NCBI GenBank assembly: GCA_019636445.1
Contig: JAHBXO010000017.1
Span: 1 to 64,000, forward strand
Direction of reading: 5' to 3'
Length of the DNA stretch: 64,000 nt
From: Gemmataceae bacterium
GTDB lineage: Bacteria; Planctomycetota; Planctomycetia; Gemmatales; Gemmataceae
Within the stretch, counting starts at the first letter, position 1; every line of letters begins with the position of its first letter. A model generated the notes under the pieces. It made no database searches. It saw nothing but the letters and a program-made list of their open reading frames with translations, and was not told the DNA's origin. This document shows, piece after piece, positions 33,770 through 42,149 of the stretch. The position numbers and the translations under genes were made by a program.

Positions 33770-35070
33770 GGACGTTGAGGAGTTTGAGGATGAGCGGCCA
33801 GCCATTGCGCGGTCGCTTCCGCCATTCGCTCGGCAGTATAGGATTCCTGCACCGCATGCCGACCGCGTTCACCGAGTTCTTTTCGCTTGGCCGGATCGGC
33901 GAGCAGTTCCTTCCAGCCCCGCGCCAGCGCGTCGAGATCGTTCGGCGTGACGAGCTTGCCCCCGCCCGTCGCCTCAATCAATTCCGGGAAGGAACCGTGC
34001 GCCGGTTGGACCACCGGCACGCCGTTGGCCCACGCCTCCAGGATGTATAGCCCCTTCGGCTCCAGGAAGTCCGTCGGTACGCTCAGGATGTCCAGTGATC
34101 GCAGGAACCGCACCTTCGCGGCGTGGTCCTTGCTCTCGACGTACTCGAAGTCCGAGGCGACACCGGCGGCGCGGAGTTTCGCGACCTGTTCGTCGAAGTA
34201 GCGGCGGTTGTTCTCGCCGAGCCAACCGGAGGCATACAGTTTCGCGGGTGGCGCGTCCGGTAGTGCGCGATAGCGAAGGTAGGCGTCGACGAGGTTGTGG
34301 AACCCCTTTTCCGGCGCGATCCGCGCGAAGTAGCCGATGCGGAACGGCGGTTCGGTCCGGTATTCGGTCTCGCCGCCGTGACCCTTGAGATTGATTCCCG
34401 GCGGGATTACGTGTGTCGGCGCGCCGCTCAGGCCGAGGTAGCCTCGCATGTGGTCGGCGTAGAATCGGCTGGTGGCGATCGTTCCGGCGCAGCGTTCGAG
34501 GTTCCGCGCGATCAGTTCGCTGCACGCCTGGCGGTCCGCTTCCGGCAACGCGTCGAGGAACACGTCGTCCCCTTGCAGCGTGACGTAAATCGGCACGTTC
34601 AGTTCGTCCGCGAGTGTCGGAACGATACCGGAAAGCAGGGCGTTCGTTAGCAGCACGTATTCCGGCTTCACCTCGGACTTCAGGTAGTCCACGAGCTTTG
34701 CGACTTCCTTGCGCTGATAGCCGTCGCCGCCCTTGAGCATCGAGACGGTCAGGTCGCCCAGGACGGAATACGGCGTGCGCGCGGCGTAGCGCGACACCCA
34801 GCGCAGCAGTCGGGGGAAGTCCAGGAGTCGGTCGGCAAGCCATGGCGTGTGGCGGAACAGTCGGGACTTTTGCTGGAGGTAGACGTTGATGCCGCCGAAG
34901 AAGACGCGTTTCTGGCTGAGGTCTTCGTCGTCGGTGCGGATGGGTGTGTATGTGGGAATGAGCAGCGCGTCATGGCCAAGTCGGTTCAGCGCGCCGACGA
35001 GGGCGTTGTCGCGCAGGCAACTGCCGCAGAACATGCCCGCCGCGCCGGCGGTGATGAAGGCGATCCGCAC
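33751..35070 (-). CDS. GT4 family glycosyltransferase
   Basis: The 439-residue protein is a GT-B fold glycosyltransferase of family 4, using a nucleotide sugar donor. The N-terminal acceptor domain starts MRIAFITAGAAGMFCGSCLR with a GSC loop. The C-terminal domain has ARIAPEKGFHNLVDAY and the donor-site motif EPKGLYILEAWANGVPVVQP, the E-x7-E signature of GT4. The C-terminus, HPQTPQRPQTPAV, carries a short QTP repeat. Its stop region overlaps the end of the 1143-residue protein by 19 bp. It follows the MFS symporter by 27 bp, so the two may be co-transcribed. The acceptor is unknown. Confidence 0.9.
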   Translation of the reverse strand: MRIAFITAGAAGMFCGSCLRDNALVGALNRLGHDALLIPTYTPIRTDDEDLSQKRVFFGGINVYLQQKSRLFRHTPWLADRLLDFPRLLRWVSRYAARTPYSVLGDLTVSMLKGGDGYQRKEVAKLVDYLKSEVKPEYVLLTNALLSGIVPTLADELNVPIYVTLQGDDVFLDALPEADRQACSELIARNLERCAGTIATSRFYADHMRGYLGLSGAPTHVIPPGINLKGHGGETEYRTEPPFRIGYFARIAPEKGFHNLVDAYLRYRALPDAPPAKLYASGWLGENNRRYFDEQVAKLRAAGVASDFEYVESKDHAAKVRFLRSLDILSVPTDFLEPKGLYILEAWANGVPVVQPAHGSFPELIEATGGGKLVTPNDLDALARGWKELLADPAKRKELGERGRHAVQESYTAERMAEATAQWLAAHPQTPQRPQTPAV

Positions 35071-35097
35071 GAGGAGTCCCCGATGGTGAGGACTATT

Positions 35098-36537
35098 TTA
35101 GGCGGACTTGTCGTCGTCGGGGACGATCGGCTTGCTGGCGTCGATGAAGAGCCAGAGGCCGACGCCAAGGAAGTAGACGACGGCGTAGGTGGCGAAGCAG
35201 ACGATATAGCCCGAGGTCGCGACGAACTCCTCTTTCGTGCCCGGGTTGACCGTGTGCGCCTTCAGGATCATGCCGGTTACGAAGATCCCGGTGACGGCTC
35301 CGATGAGATTGCCGAACATGTTCATGGCACCGCTGACGGTCGCGGCGATGTCGCGTCCGATGTCCTGGCAGGTGGCCCACGCCGGGGCCATGATGAGATC
35401 GTTGCAGAAACCCATCAGGATGAGCGGGATCGCCGTCGCCCAGACATTCTCCGGGGCGTACCACTTGCCGGCGATGGCGAGGAGGTAGCAACAACCGGCG
35501 AGACCGTAGCCGAGCATGCCGTAGCGGCGACGGCCCCATTTGCGGTCGCCGGTGCGCTTGATGTAGCGGTCGGAAAGAATGCCGCCGAGGTAGCAACCGA
35601 GCATGCCGATCAGCAGCGGCGCGCCGCTCATGATGGCGAGGAAGACGCGACCGATCGCGTCCTTGTCCCACTCCGGGAACTGCTTTTTCATCGCGCCCGG
35701 GTGGTTGTACATCAGGAAATACCAGCAGAAATTCGTGATGACGTACATGAAGCAGACGGCCCAAAGATTACGGGACCGCACGAGTTTGCCCCACGGAACG
35801 ACCACCGGACCTTTCGATTCGATGCGGCCGGTGTTGATGAGGGCCACTTCCGCCGCGTTCACGCGCGGGCCGACCGAGGGCTTGTTCGGAAACACGAAAT
35901 AGAACGCGACGCACCAGACGACGGCGACGGCGGCGAAGATCCACATCGCCTCGCGCCAGTCGAGTCCACCTTCTTTGTTCATGCCGCCGTATTGCCAGGA
36001 AGTCAGCGAGACCCAAAGGAGCGGCGTCAGGCCGCCCATCAGTCGCGCGCTCATCCAGATCGCCGATTTGGCGAATCCGCGATCGGAGGCCGGGAACCAG
36101 TTGTACAGCGCTTTGGAGATGTTCGGGAACGCACCAGCTTCGCCGACGCCGAAGAGGAACTGGATGCCGACGAGCACCCAGAAGCCGATGTAGAGTCCGC
36201 CGAGGATGGTCATACCGGTGAAGCCGGTGAGGAAGACGAAAACGGACCACCAGATGACGACGCGCAGGAGCGTGGCACGCGGGCCGCGCGTGTCACCCAG
36301 CCATCCCGACGGGACTTCGAAAATCGCATATGCAAGCTGGAACGCCATGAGGACGATGAAGAAGTCCTCCACGACGTATTTCGTCGCACCCTCGGGCAGA
36401 TCCGAATTCAGCTCGGTCATGATCGCGGACTTGGCGCTACCGTTGGCGGCTCGGTCCATGTAAGTGATCATGGCCAGGAAGCAGAGCAAAGCGAGAATGA
36501 CGTAGCGGAATCGGGTGGGCGTTTCTGCGGAGTTCAT
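35098..36537 (-). CDS. MFS transporter of the anion:cation symporter type
   Basis: This 479-residue protein has twelve membrane segments and the loop motif GWLGDTRGPRATL between helices 2 and 3. The segments ITYMDRAANG, EAGAFPNISKALYNWFP and the helix 4 region FLFGVGEAGAFPN match the ACS (organic anion or sugar-acid symporter) family, which imports compounds such as hexuronates with protons or sodium. I start at ATG 36537 (MNSAETPTRFRYV); an upstream extension of 16 residues is in the same phase but lacks a ribosome site. It is 27 bp before the GT4 gene. Substrate cannot be told. Confidence 0.87.
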   Translation of the reverse strand: MNSAETPTRFRYVILALLCFLAMITYMDRAANGSAKSAIMTELNSDLPEGATKYVVEDFFIVLMAFQLAYAIFEVPSGWLGDTRGPRATLLRVVIWWSVFVFLTGFTGMTILGGLYIGFWVLVGIQFLFGVGEAGAFPNISKALYNWFPASDRGFAKSAIWMSARLMGGLTPLLWVSLTSWQYGGMNKEGGLDWREAMWIFAAVAVVWCVAFYFVFPNKPSVGPRVNAAEVALINTGRIESKGPVVVPWGKLVRSRNLWAVCFMYVITNFCWYFLMYNHPGAMKKQFPEWDKDAIGRVFLAIMSGAPLLIGMLGCYLGGILSDRYIKRTGDRKWGRRRYGMLGYGLAGCCYLLAIAGKWYAPENVWATAIPLILMGFCNDLIMAPAWATCQDIGRDIAATVSGAMNMFGNLIGAVTGIFVTGMILKAHTVNPGTKEEFVATSGYIVCFATYAVVYFLGVGLWLFIDASKPIVPDDDKSA

Positions 36538-36623
36538 GAAGGAGAGGCCGTGGGAGGGAGGGCTATCGCGACACTGTACCGGCATTCGCGCCGGCTGGCA
36601 ACAACCGAACCGGAGGCTGGCCG

Positions 36624-37661
36624 GTGAACCTTCTCATCGCGACCGACGCCTGGCACCCGCAAGTCAATGGCGTGGTTCGCACGCTGGACATGACGGCGCA
36701 CCGGCTTCGAGAACTCGGTCACCGCGTCCGCATCGTCTCTCCGGACGATTTCTCCCGCTTGCCCAACCCCCTCTACCCGGAGATTCCGCTGGCGTTACCC
36801 TGGTCGCACCGCGTCGCGGCGCTGATCGCGCGATTTCCGCCGGATTGCGTACACGTCGCGACAGAAGGCCCGATCGGTCAGGCCGTGCGCCGGTTCTGCC
36901 GGTTGCGCGGCTGGCAATTCACCACGTCGTATCACACGAAGTTTCCGGAATACCTGCAAGCGATGGCCGGCGTGCCGGAGCGATGGAGCTACCACGTACT
37001 CCGCTGGTTCCACAACGGTGCGGCACGGACGATGGTCGCCACGCCGAGCCTCGAAGCGGATCTGAAATCGCGCGGCTTCTCGGCCCCGATGGCGCGCTGG
37101 TCCCGCGGCGTCGACCTCGACTTGTTCCGACCCGCGACATCGAAACCCCTGGCGATCGAACGGCCCGTGCTGCTCTACGTTGGCCGCGTATCCACCGAGA
37201 AGGGATTGGACGATTTTCTACGGCTCGACCGACCGGGAACGAAAGTCGTGGTCGGCGATGGCCCCGCCCGTGAGGAACTCGCCGCACGCTACCCGGCCGC
37301 GCGTTTCCTGGGCTATCGAAAGGGGGCCGCACTGGCCGCTGAATACGCCGCCGCCGACCTGTTCGTCTTCCCAAGCCGGACCGATACGTTCGGCATCGTG
37401 ATGATCGAGGCGATGGCGTGCGGCCTGCCGGTTGCAGCCTACCCCGTCACGGGGCCGATCGACATCGTCACTCGTCCGGAACTCGGTGCCCTCGATAAAG
37501 ACCTTGGTCGTGCGATCCATCGCGCTCTGGCGAGCGGGGTGCCCGCCGAATGCGCCATCGAGGCGCGCCGTTACACCTGGGAGAACTCGACCCGTCAGTT
37601 TCTGACCAATCTCGTCCCGGTCGATCCTTGTGTTCCCGGCAGAAGTTTCGGGCCGGAATAG
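36624..37661 (+). CDS. GT4 family glycosyltransferase (MgtA/PimB-like)
   Basis: The 345-residue protein starts with GTG at 36624 after CGGAGG. It is a GT-B glycosyltransferase: the N-terminal domain has TDAWHPQVNGVVRTLDM and HVATEGPIGQAVR, and the C-terminal has VGRVSTEKGLDDFL and SRTDTFGIVMIEAMACGLP, the GT4 donor motif. The order N-G-V at the start and E-x7-E at the end resembles mannosyl- or glucosyltransferases that modify lipids (MgtA, PimB). It reads away from the MFS transporter. The C-terminal tail after the Rossmann domain is short and unremarkable. Confidence 0.9.
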   Translation: MNLLIATDAWHPQVNGVVRTLDMTAHRLRELGHRVRIVSPDDFSRLPNPLYPEIPLALPWSHRVAALIARFPPDCVHVATEGPIGQAVRRFCRLRGWQFTTSYHTKFPEYLQAMAGVPERWSYHVLRWFHNGAARTMVATPSLEADLKSRGFSAPMARWSRGVDLDLFRPATSKPLAIERPVLLYVGRVSTEKGLDDFLRLDRPGTKVVVGDGPAREELAARYPAARFLGYRKGAALAAEYAAADLFVFPSRTDTFGIVMIEAMACGLPVAAYPVTGPIDIVTRPELGALDKDLGRAIHRALASGVPAECAIEARRYTWENSTRQFLTNLVPVDPCVPGRSFGPE

Positions 37662-37810
37662 CATTCGGGTTCATGTTCAATTCTTGGTTCGGAACGAATC
37701 CGTTCGCACTGACATCGGAAATTTGACAACACCCCCGATCCGTCGCACATTCCATCGTGCGACCGGAAGTACGGTTGCGCCGCAGGTCCTTCGTACCCAA
37801 GACGCTTCGC

Positions 37811-39052
37811 ATGGCACCCGTCGAAACCGTTTTCCTGTTGCGTGACGGAATCGCGGCCGCCCGAGCCGGAGACAAAACCCGGACTCGCTCGTTGCTGCGC
37901 CAGGTCACCGAACTGGAACCCACCAACGAGTTGGCGTGGCTTTGGCTGGCGAACACGGCCGAAGATCCTCGCGAGACGCTGGTTTGCATTCGGAAAGTGC
38001 TGGAAATCAACCCTTCCAACGAGTACGCCGCCGCCGGGCTGGCGGATGCACTCTGTCGCGCGGGCGTGGTCGCCGCCAAGGCGGAGGACCGAGCACAGGC
38101 GAAACTCTGGTTCGCGGAAGCAACGGACCTTGCTCCCCGGAACGAGACCGCCTGGCTCTGGCGCGCTGGACTGGCCGATACGCCGGAAGAAGGAATCGAA
38201 CTCCTTCAGTTCGTCATTGCGATCAATCCGAACAACGAACGCGCGAAGCAAGGTCTGGCGCACTTTCAGTCACAGGTCGCCGCGAAGTGGAACTGCCCGA
38301 TCTGCGAATATCGCGGTGAGGCCGGGCCCAACACCCATGCCTGCCCGCGCTGCCGTTCGGTGGTGTCGCTGGAGAATCCGGCGGCGTTCGACGCGCCGAC
38401 CGGAGCCGACCGACGGTTGCTCGAAGAGGCCGCCCATCGCATTTACGCCGATCTCCAGTCACACCCGACCCCGGCCAACGCCTTCAAACTCGGTCTCGCG
38501 TATCTGAATCTCGGGTATGCCGACGAGGGGATCAAGGCGCTGCAGAGCGCCGTCAAATCCCGCCCTGCCGACGGTGCCTGGAAGGGTCAGGTGCTCCGCT
38601 TCGTCAAGCATCGGGAAACGGCACGCAAGCTTGCCGACGAGGAAAGCCGCCGCGGGACGACTGCGACAAAACCCTCGATCTTCGTCGTGGATGATAGTCC
38701 GACCATCCGCAAGCTCGTTTCGGTTACGCTGGGCACCGCCGGTTACCAGATTGTCGAAGCGTCCGACGGCTACGAGGTGGCCGATCGGGTGCGCCAGCAC
38801 GGTGCGCCGGCGCTATTCCTTCTCGACATCAACATGCCGGGATTGGACGGCTATCAGCTCTGCAAGCTCCTGCGTCAGAGCGCCGAAACGTCCCGAGTGC
38901 CGATCATCTTCCTGACCGGCAAGGAAGGCTTCTTCAACAAGCTGCGCGGCCAGTGGGCCGGCGCGGTCGAGTATCTCACGAAACCGTTCGATCCCCAGAA
39001 GTTGCTTGCGGCGGTGACAAAAGTCGTACCGCTGGAGCGACGAATCGGCTGA
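37811..39052 (+). CDS. TPR - zinc ribbon - REC fusion (PilG-like response regulator)
   Basis: This 413-residue cytoplasmic protein joins three modules. Residues 1-155 are TPR-like helices (ETVFLLRDGIAAARAGDKTR and EINPSNEYAAAGLADAL). A zinc ribbon follows with CPIC (162-165) and CPRC (178-181), then another helical stretch (about 200-280). The C-terminal REC domain (about 288-410) has the acidic pair D294/D295, the phosphate acceptor D339 in LFLLDINMPG, T369 and K391, so it should be phosphorylated. I start at ATG 37811; an earlier in-phase start at 37757 reads as low-complexity. It is first of a four-gene chemosensory operon. No CheA or receptor is in the window, so the kinase must be elsewhere. 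Confidence 0.88.
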   Translation: MAPVETVFLLRDGIAAARAGDKTRTRSLLRQVTELEPTNELAWLWLANTAEDPRETLVCIRKVLEINPSNEYAAAGLADALCRAGVVAAKAEDRAQAKLWFAEATDLAPRNETAWLWRAGLADTPEEGIELLQFVIAINPNNERAKQGLAHFQSQVAAKWNCPICEYRGEAGPNTHACPRCRSVVSLENPAAFDAPTGADRRLLEEAAHRIYADLQSHPTPANAFKLGLAYLNLGYADEGIKALQSAVKSRPADGAWKGQVLRFVKHRETARKLADEESRRGTTATKPSIFVVDDSPTIRKLVSVTLGTAGYQIVEASDGYEVADRVRQHGAPALFLLDINMPGLDGYQLCKLLRQSAETSRVPIIFLTGKEGFFNKLRGQWAGAVEYLTKPFDPQKLLAAVTKVVPLERRIG

Positions 39053-39069
39053 GATTGGAAATCGCCCCC

Positions 39070-39729
39070 ATGCCCAGCCACGACAACGACGATCGCTTCA
39101 ATCTGTTCGGACCGCGCACGCGGCCCCGGACCGAGACGCTCACACGCTGCGACGAGAACGACGAACCCGAAGCATCCGAGGAGCGGGCGGCTGCCCGCAC
39201 CGTCTGGGATGGCGACGCGGTCGACGATCCGTCGGACGTGGAGTTCGACCGGACATGGCACGTCATACTCGTCCAGTTGCTGGGCAGGCTGGAATTCGGC
39301 CGCTGTTCGCTCGCGGACCCGGCCCACCGCAAGAATCCGGCCAATGCGGTCCGCGTGGCTTCGGCGATGGTGAGCCAGGTCGCGGATTTCATCGTGGCGA
39401 ATGTCGACTCGCAAAAGCACCGCCGGCCCATCGAGGATTCGCTCGCGGCCGCCGGGCGCTTTCTGACCGCCGCGCAAGTCGCCGCCGGAGAACCGGTCTC
39501 GCGGGGCTTCTTTGCCCGGTTGGGCGGCCGTTCGCCCGAGTCAAAAGTCAAGCTGCAAGAGTGCATGTGGGTCTTGCGGGACATGCCGCTGGTGTTGGAA
39601 CGGTATTTCTTCCTGCTTGGCGGTTGCTTCCGTGGTCGGAAGTTCGCGCTCGAATGGGTCGACACGAGCGGGGTGTACATCACCGAACTCAAGCAGACAT
39701 TGGGATGGGTCGAAGGGTTTTCGAATTAA
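39070..39729 (+). CDS. Uncharacterised protein of the chemosensory operon
   Basis: The 219-residue protein starts at ATG 39070, 17 bp after the REC fusion, and ends 19 bp before the next REC gene. It has no signal peptide or membrane segment. The first 50 residues are polar and likely disordered. The body is helical: VEFDRTWHVILVQLLGRLEF, AVRVASAMVSQVADFIVANV, LQECMWVLRDMPLVLERYFF and WVDTSGVYITELKQTLGWV. I recognise no family. Its place between two response regulators suggests it works with them, for example as an adaptor or output partner, but this is inference from position only. Confidence 0.75.
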   Translation: MPSHDNDDRFNLFGPRTRPRTETLTRCDENDEPEASEERAAARTVWDGDAVDDPSDVEFDRTWHVILVQLLGRLEFGRCSLADPAHRKNPANAVRVASAMVSQVADFIVANVDSQKHRRPIEDSLAAAGRFLTAAQVAAGEPVSRGFFARLGGRSPESKVKLQECMWVLRDMPLVLERYFFLLGGCFRGRKFALEWVDTSGVYITELKQTLGWVEGFSN

Positions 39730-39748
39730 TTCGTCGGAGCCGCGAACG

Positions 39749-40114
39749 ATGCCGAATGAAATGATTCTTGTTGTCGACGACAGCCCCACGGAGCAACGGA
39801 TCGTGGCTGCGGCGCTGACGCGCCAGGGTTATCGCGTCATCACCGCGGCCGACGGCGATGAAGCGATCGACAAGGCGGCCCGCGAACGACCGTCGCTCGT
39901 CGTGCTTGATGTGGTCATGCCGCGCAAGAACGGCTTTCAGGTTTGTCGGCATTTGAAAACAACCGAGGCGACGCGTTCGATCAAGGTTTTGCTCCTCACG
40001 GGCAAGGACCAGGACAGCGACCGCTTTTGGGGACTCAAACAAGGCGCCGACGGTTACCTGACCAAGCCGTTTGACGATACGGATCTGTTGGCGCACGTGG
40101 CGAAACTCGTCTGA
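39749..40114 (+). CDS. CheY/PilH-like single-domain response regulator
   Basis: This 121-residue protein is a stand-alone receiver domain. All hallmarks are present: acidic pair D10/D11, phospho-acceptor D54 in VVLDVVMPRKNG, T84 and K106 in LTKPFDD. It would be phosphorylated by a CheA-type kinase and bind a motor, a pilus component or another signalling protein. The start ATG 39749 is supported by homology; an in-phase frame back to 39512 lies antiphase through the previous gene. It is 14 bp before the CheW fusion. A twitching or surface-motility role is suggested by the PilH resemblance but is not proven. Confidence 0.93.
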   Translation: MPNEMILVVDDSPTEQRIVAAALTRQGYRVITAADGDEAIDKAARERPSLVVLDVVMPRKNGFQVCRHLKTTEATRSIKVLLLTGKDQDSDRFWGLKQGADGYLTKPFDDTDLLAHVAKLV

Positions 40115-40128
40115 CCGGAGCCGGACCG

Positions 40129-42123
40129 ATGACCGACGACGCGAACCTTCCGCCGTTTCCGTTCGACGACCTGCCGCCTCTGGCGGACGCGCCGAACGGC
40201 CAGGATGCTTTGCCGTCCTGGCTTTCGCCGGGTGGGTCGGAGGACAAGGGCGAAACGTCCATGCCGTCGATGCCGTATTGGCCGAACTTCGGCAGTGAAG
40301 CGGAGCCGGCACGATCGCGACTGGATGATACGCTTTCCAATTGTCCGCGCCCGTCCGACGAACTGCCTCCGTTGTCACCGTTGCCGGATCAATCCGTACC
40401 GACGGAGCGGATTCATACGAGTCGTTCGAAACGGAAGCCGGCACAACCGGTCGATTTGCCGCTGCCGCCGCCGTACTCCGCAGGTCTGAGCCAGCTATCG
40501 CCGTTCCTACCACCCAATGCCGCGCCCCGGTCGATGGCCGAACCCGCGACTCCGGCCCAGACGCCACCGCCGGCGCAGCCGCTCGAAATGCCACCGGCCT
40601 CCGCCATCTGGCGAACCCGACGGATCGTCGTGACACCCAGCCTGGAGGACGGCGAATCGATCGCGGTTTTTCGAACCGTGATCCGCGACGAAGCGGGGCG
40701 GGGGTATGTGAACACGAAGGTGTCGTTCGAGTTGCCACCGGGCATCAAGCAGGTGCAGGCCAGTCGGAAACCGGTCGCACGCAAGGGCGCGCTGCACTGG
40801 GCGCTGGGGGCGCTGGGGCCGACCGACTCCGTCGCGCTCTCCGTGAAAATACCGGTCCACCTGTTGGGCGGCGCGGAAGCCGCGGCCGCACCACGATCGT
40901 ATGAAGTGGCTTATCAGCCGTTACCCGGGGCTTTGCTGGATGTCGATCGGAGGTCACCTTCGACCGTACCGATTGGCGAACCGTTCTCCGTCCTGTTCAC
41001 GGTGACAAATTCCGGCGAACTCCCATCGAACGATGTGACGGTCCGCGTGCTGGATCGCACTTCCGGCGGTCGCCCGGTCATGATGAAGCTGCCGCCGATC
41101 GCTCCGGGCGAATCCCGTGTGGCGACCCTGGAACTCGCGTCCCGGGTCGAGGGGACCCACCAATGGCTCGCGCTTGTGGAATCCAGCGGGAGCGAACCGT
41201 TCGAATCCCTGTTTTCCACGGAAGTGGTCCGCGCGACCTTGGCGGTCGAAGTCCGCCACGAATCGACGATTCGGGTCGATGCCGTGGGCACCGTCGGGCT
41301 GGCGATCCAAAACCGCTCGCCGGTCGTGGCCCGCGACGTTGCCGTCCACTTGGCCGTGCCGGAGGAATTGCTGTTCGATTCATCGTCCGACGGCCGGTTC
41401 GATCGGGCTGCAAACCAGATTTCCTGGTCGATCGACGAGATTCCGCCGGATGAAGTCCGGATCGTCGAGGCGCGGCTGAAGGGCTTTTCGCCCGGCTTTG
41501 TAGGATTGCACGCGCGAGCCGAATCGCCATCCGGAGCGATCAGTTCGGCATCCTCGAATGTCTTCGTGGAAGTCGACGCGAGGGCGAACAGTTCCTCGCT
41601 GGACAAGCTTCTCGCGGCGATCGCTTCCGACACGCTTGATGATGCGGACGAACCGCGAGAGCGTCTCTCGGAATCGGGTGCGAGGCATCTTGTGTTCAAT
41701 CTTGCCGGCTCGCATTACGCCGTCGCGATCGACCATGTCCGGGAGGTTTTGCGACCGGGCCGCATTACCCCGATCCCCGGCGCGCCCGATTGGATGCCGG
41801 GCGTCGCGAACATCCGCGGCGACATCGTGACCCTGGTCGACCTCCCGCGCTTTTTCGGCTTTCCAACCGGCGACGATCCGATGCGTGGCATGCTCGTGGC
41901 CCAGTCGGAGGATGGCCGCCTGGTCACCGGCCTGCTGGTCAATGACATCGTGGGAATCCGCCGGCTCTCCGATGGCGGGATCCTGGATCAGGACCGATTC
42001 CCTGACAATCCGATTCTGCCCTTCATGGAATCCCTGGGGGAATTTGACCGCCGATTGGTGCCGATCGTGCGAATGGAACGGTTGCTGTGTGAAACGGAAA
42101 CCGCCGCGGCAATCGTGGCCTGA
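40129..42123 (+). CDS. CARDB/DUF11-like repeats fused to a CheW domain
   Basis: The 664-residue protein has an acidic, proline-rich disordered start (1-160), then about three Ig-like CARDB/DUF11-type beta domains (roughly 165-260, 270-370 and 372-484, with VLFTVTNSGELPSNDVTVRV and VGLAIQNRSPVVARDVAV). A CheW domain closes it (about 519-655, VFNLAGSHYAVAIDHVREVL and GVANIRGDIVTLVDLP). CheW is the cytoplasmic adaptor that links receptors to CheA, whereas DUF11 modules are usually extracellular. There is no signal peptide or membrane helix, so everything should be cytoplasmic. The combination is unusual. It closes the chemosensory operon, 14 bp after the CheY-like gene. Confidence 0.87.
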   Translation: MTDDANLPPFPFDDLPPLADAPNGQDALPSWLSPGGSEDKGETSMPSMPYWPNFGSEAEPARSRLDDTLSNCPRPSDELPPLSPLPDQSVPTERIHTSRSKRKPAQPVDLPLPPPYSAGLSQLSPFLPPNAAPRSMAEPATPAQTPPPAQPLEMPPASAIWRTRRIVVTPSLEDGESIAVFRTVIRDEAGRGYVNTKVSFELPPGIKQVQASRKPVARKGALHWALGALGPTDSVALSVKIPVHLLGGAEAAAAPRSYEVAYQPLPGALLDVDRRSPSTVPIGEPFSVLFTVTNSGELPSNDVTVRVLDRTSGGRPVMMKLPPIAPGESRVATLELASRVEGTHQWLALVESSGSEPFESLFSTEVVRATLAVEVRHESTIRVDAVGTVGLAIQNRSPVVARDVAVHLAVPEELLFDSSSDGRFDRAANQISWSIDEIPPDEVRIVEARLKGFSPGFVGLHARAESPSGAISSASSNVFVEVDARANSSSLDKLLAAIASDTLDDADEPRERLSESGARHLVFNLAGSHYAVAIDHVREVLRPGRITPIPGAPDWMPGVANIRGDIVTLVDLPRFFGFPTGDDPMRGMLVAQSEDGRLVTGLLVNDIVGIRRLSDGGILDQDRFPDNPILPFMESLGEFDRRLVPIVRMERLLCETETAAAIVA

Positions 42124-42149
42124 ACCGTAAGCGATGCAAAGTAGTCGCC

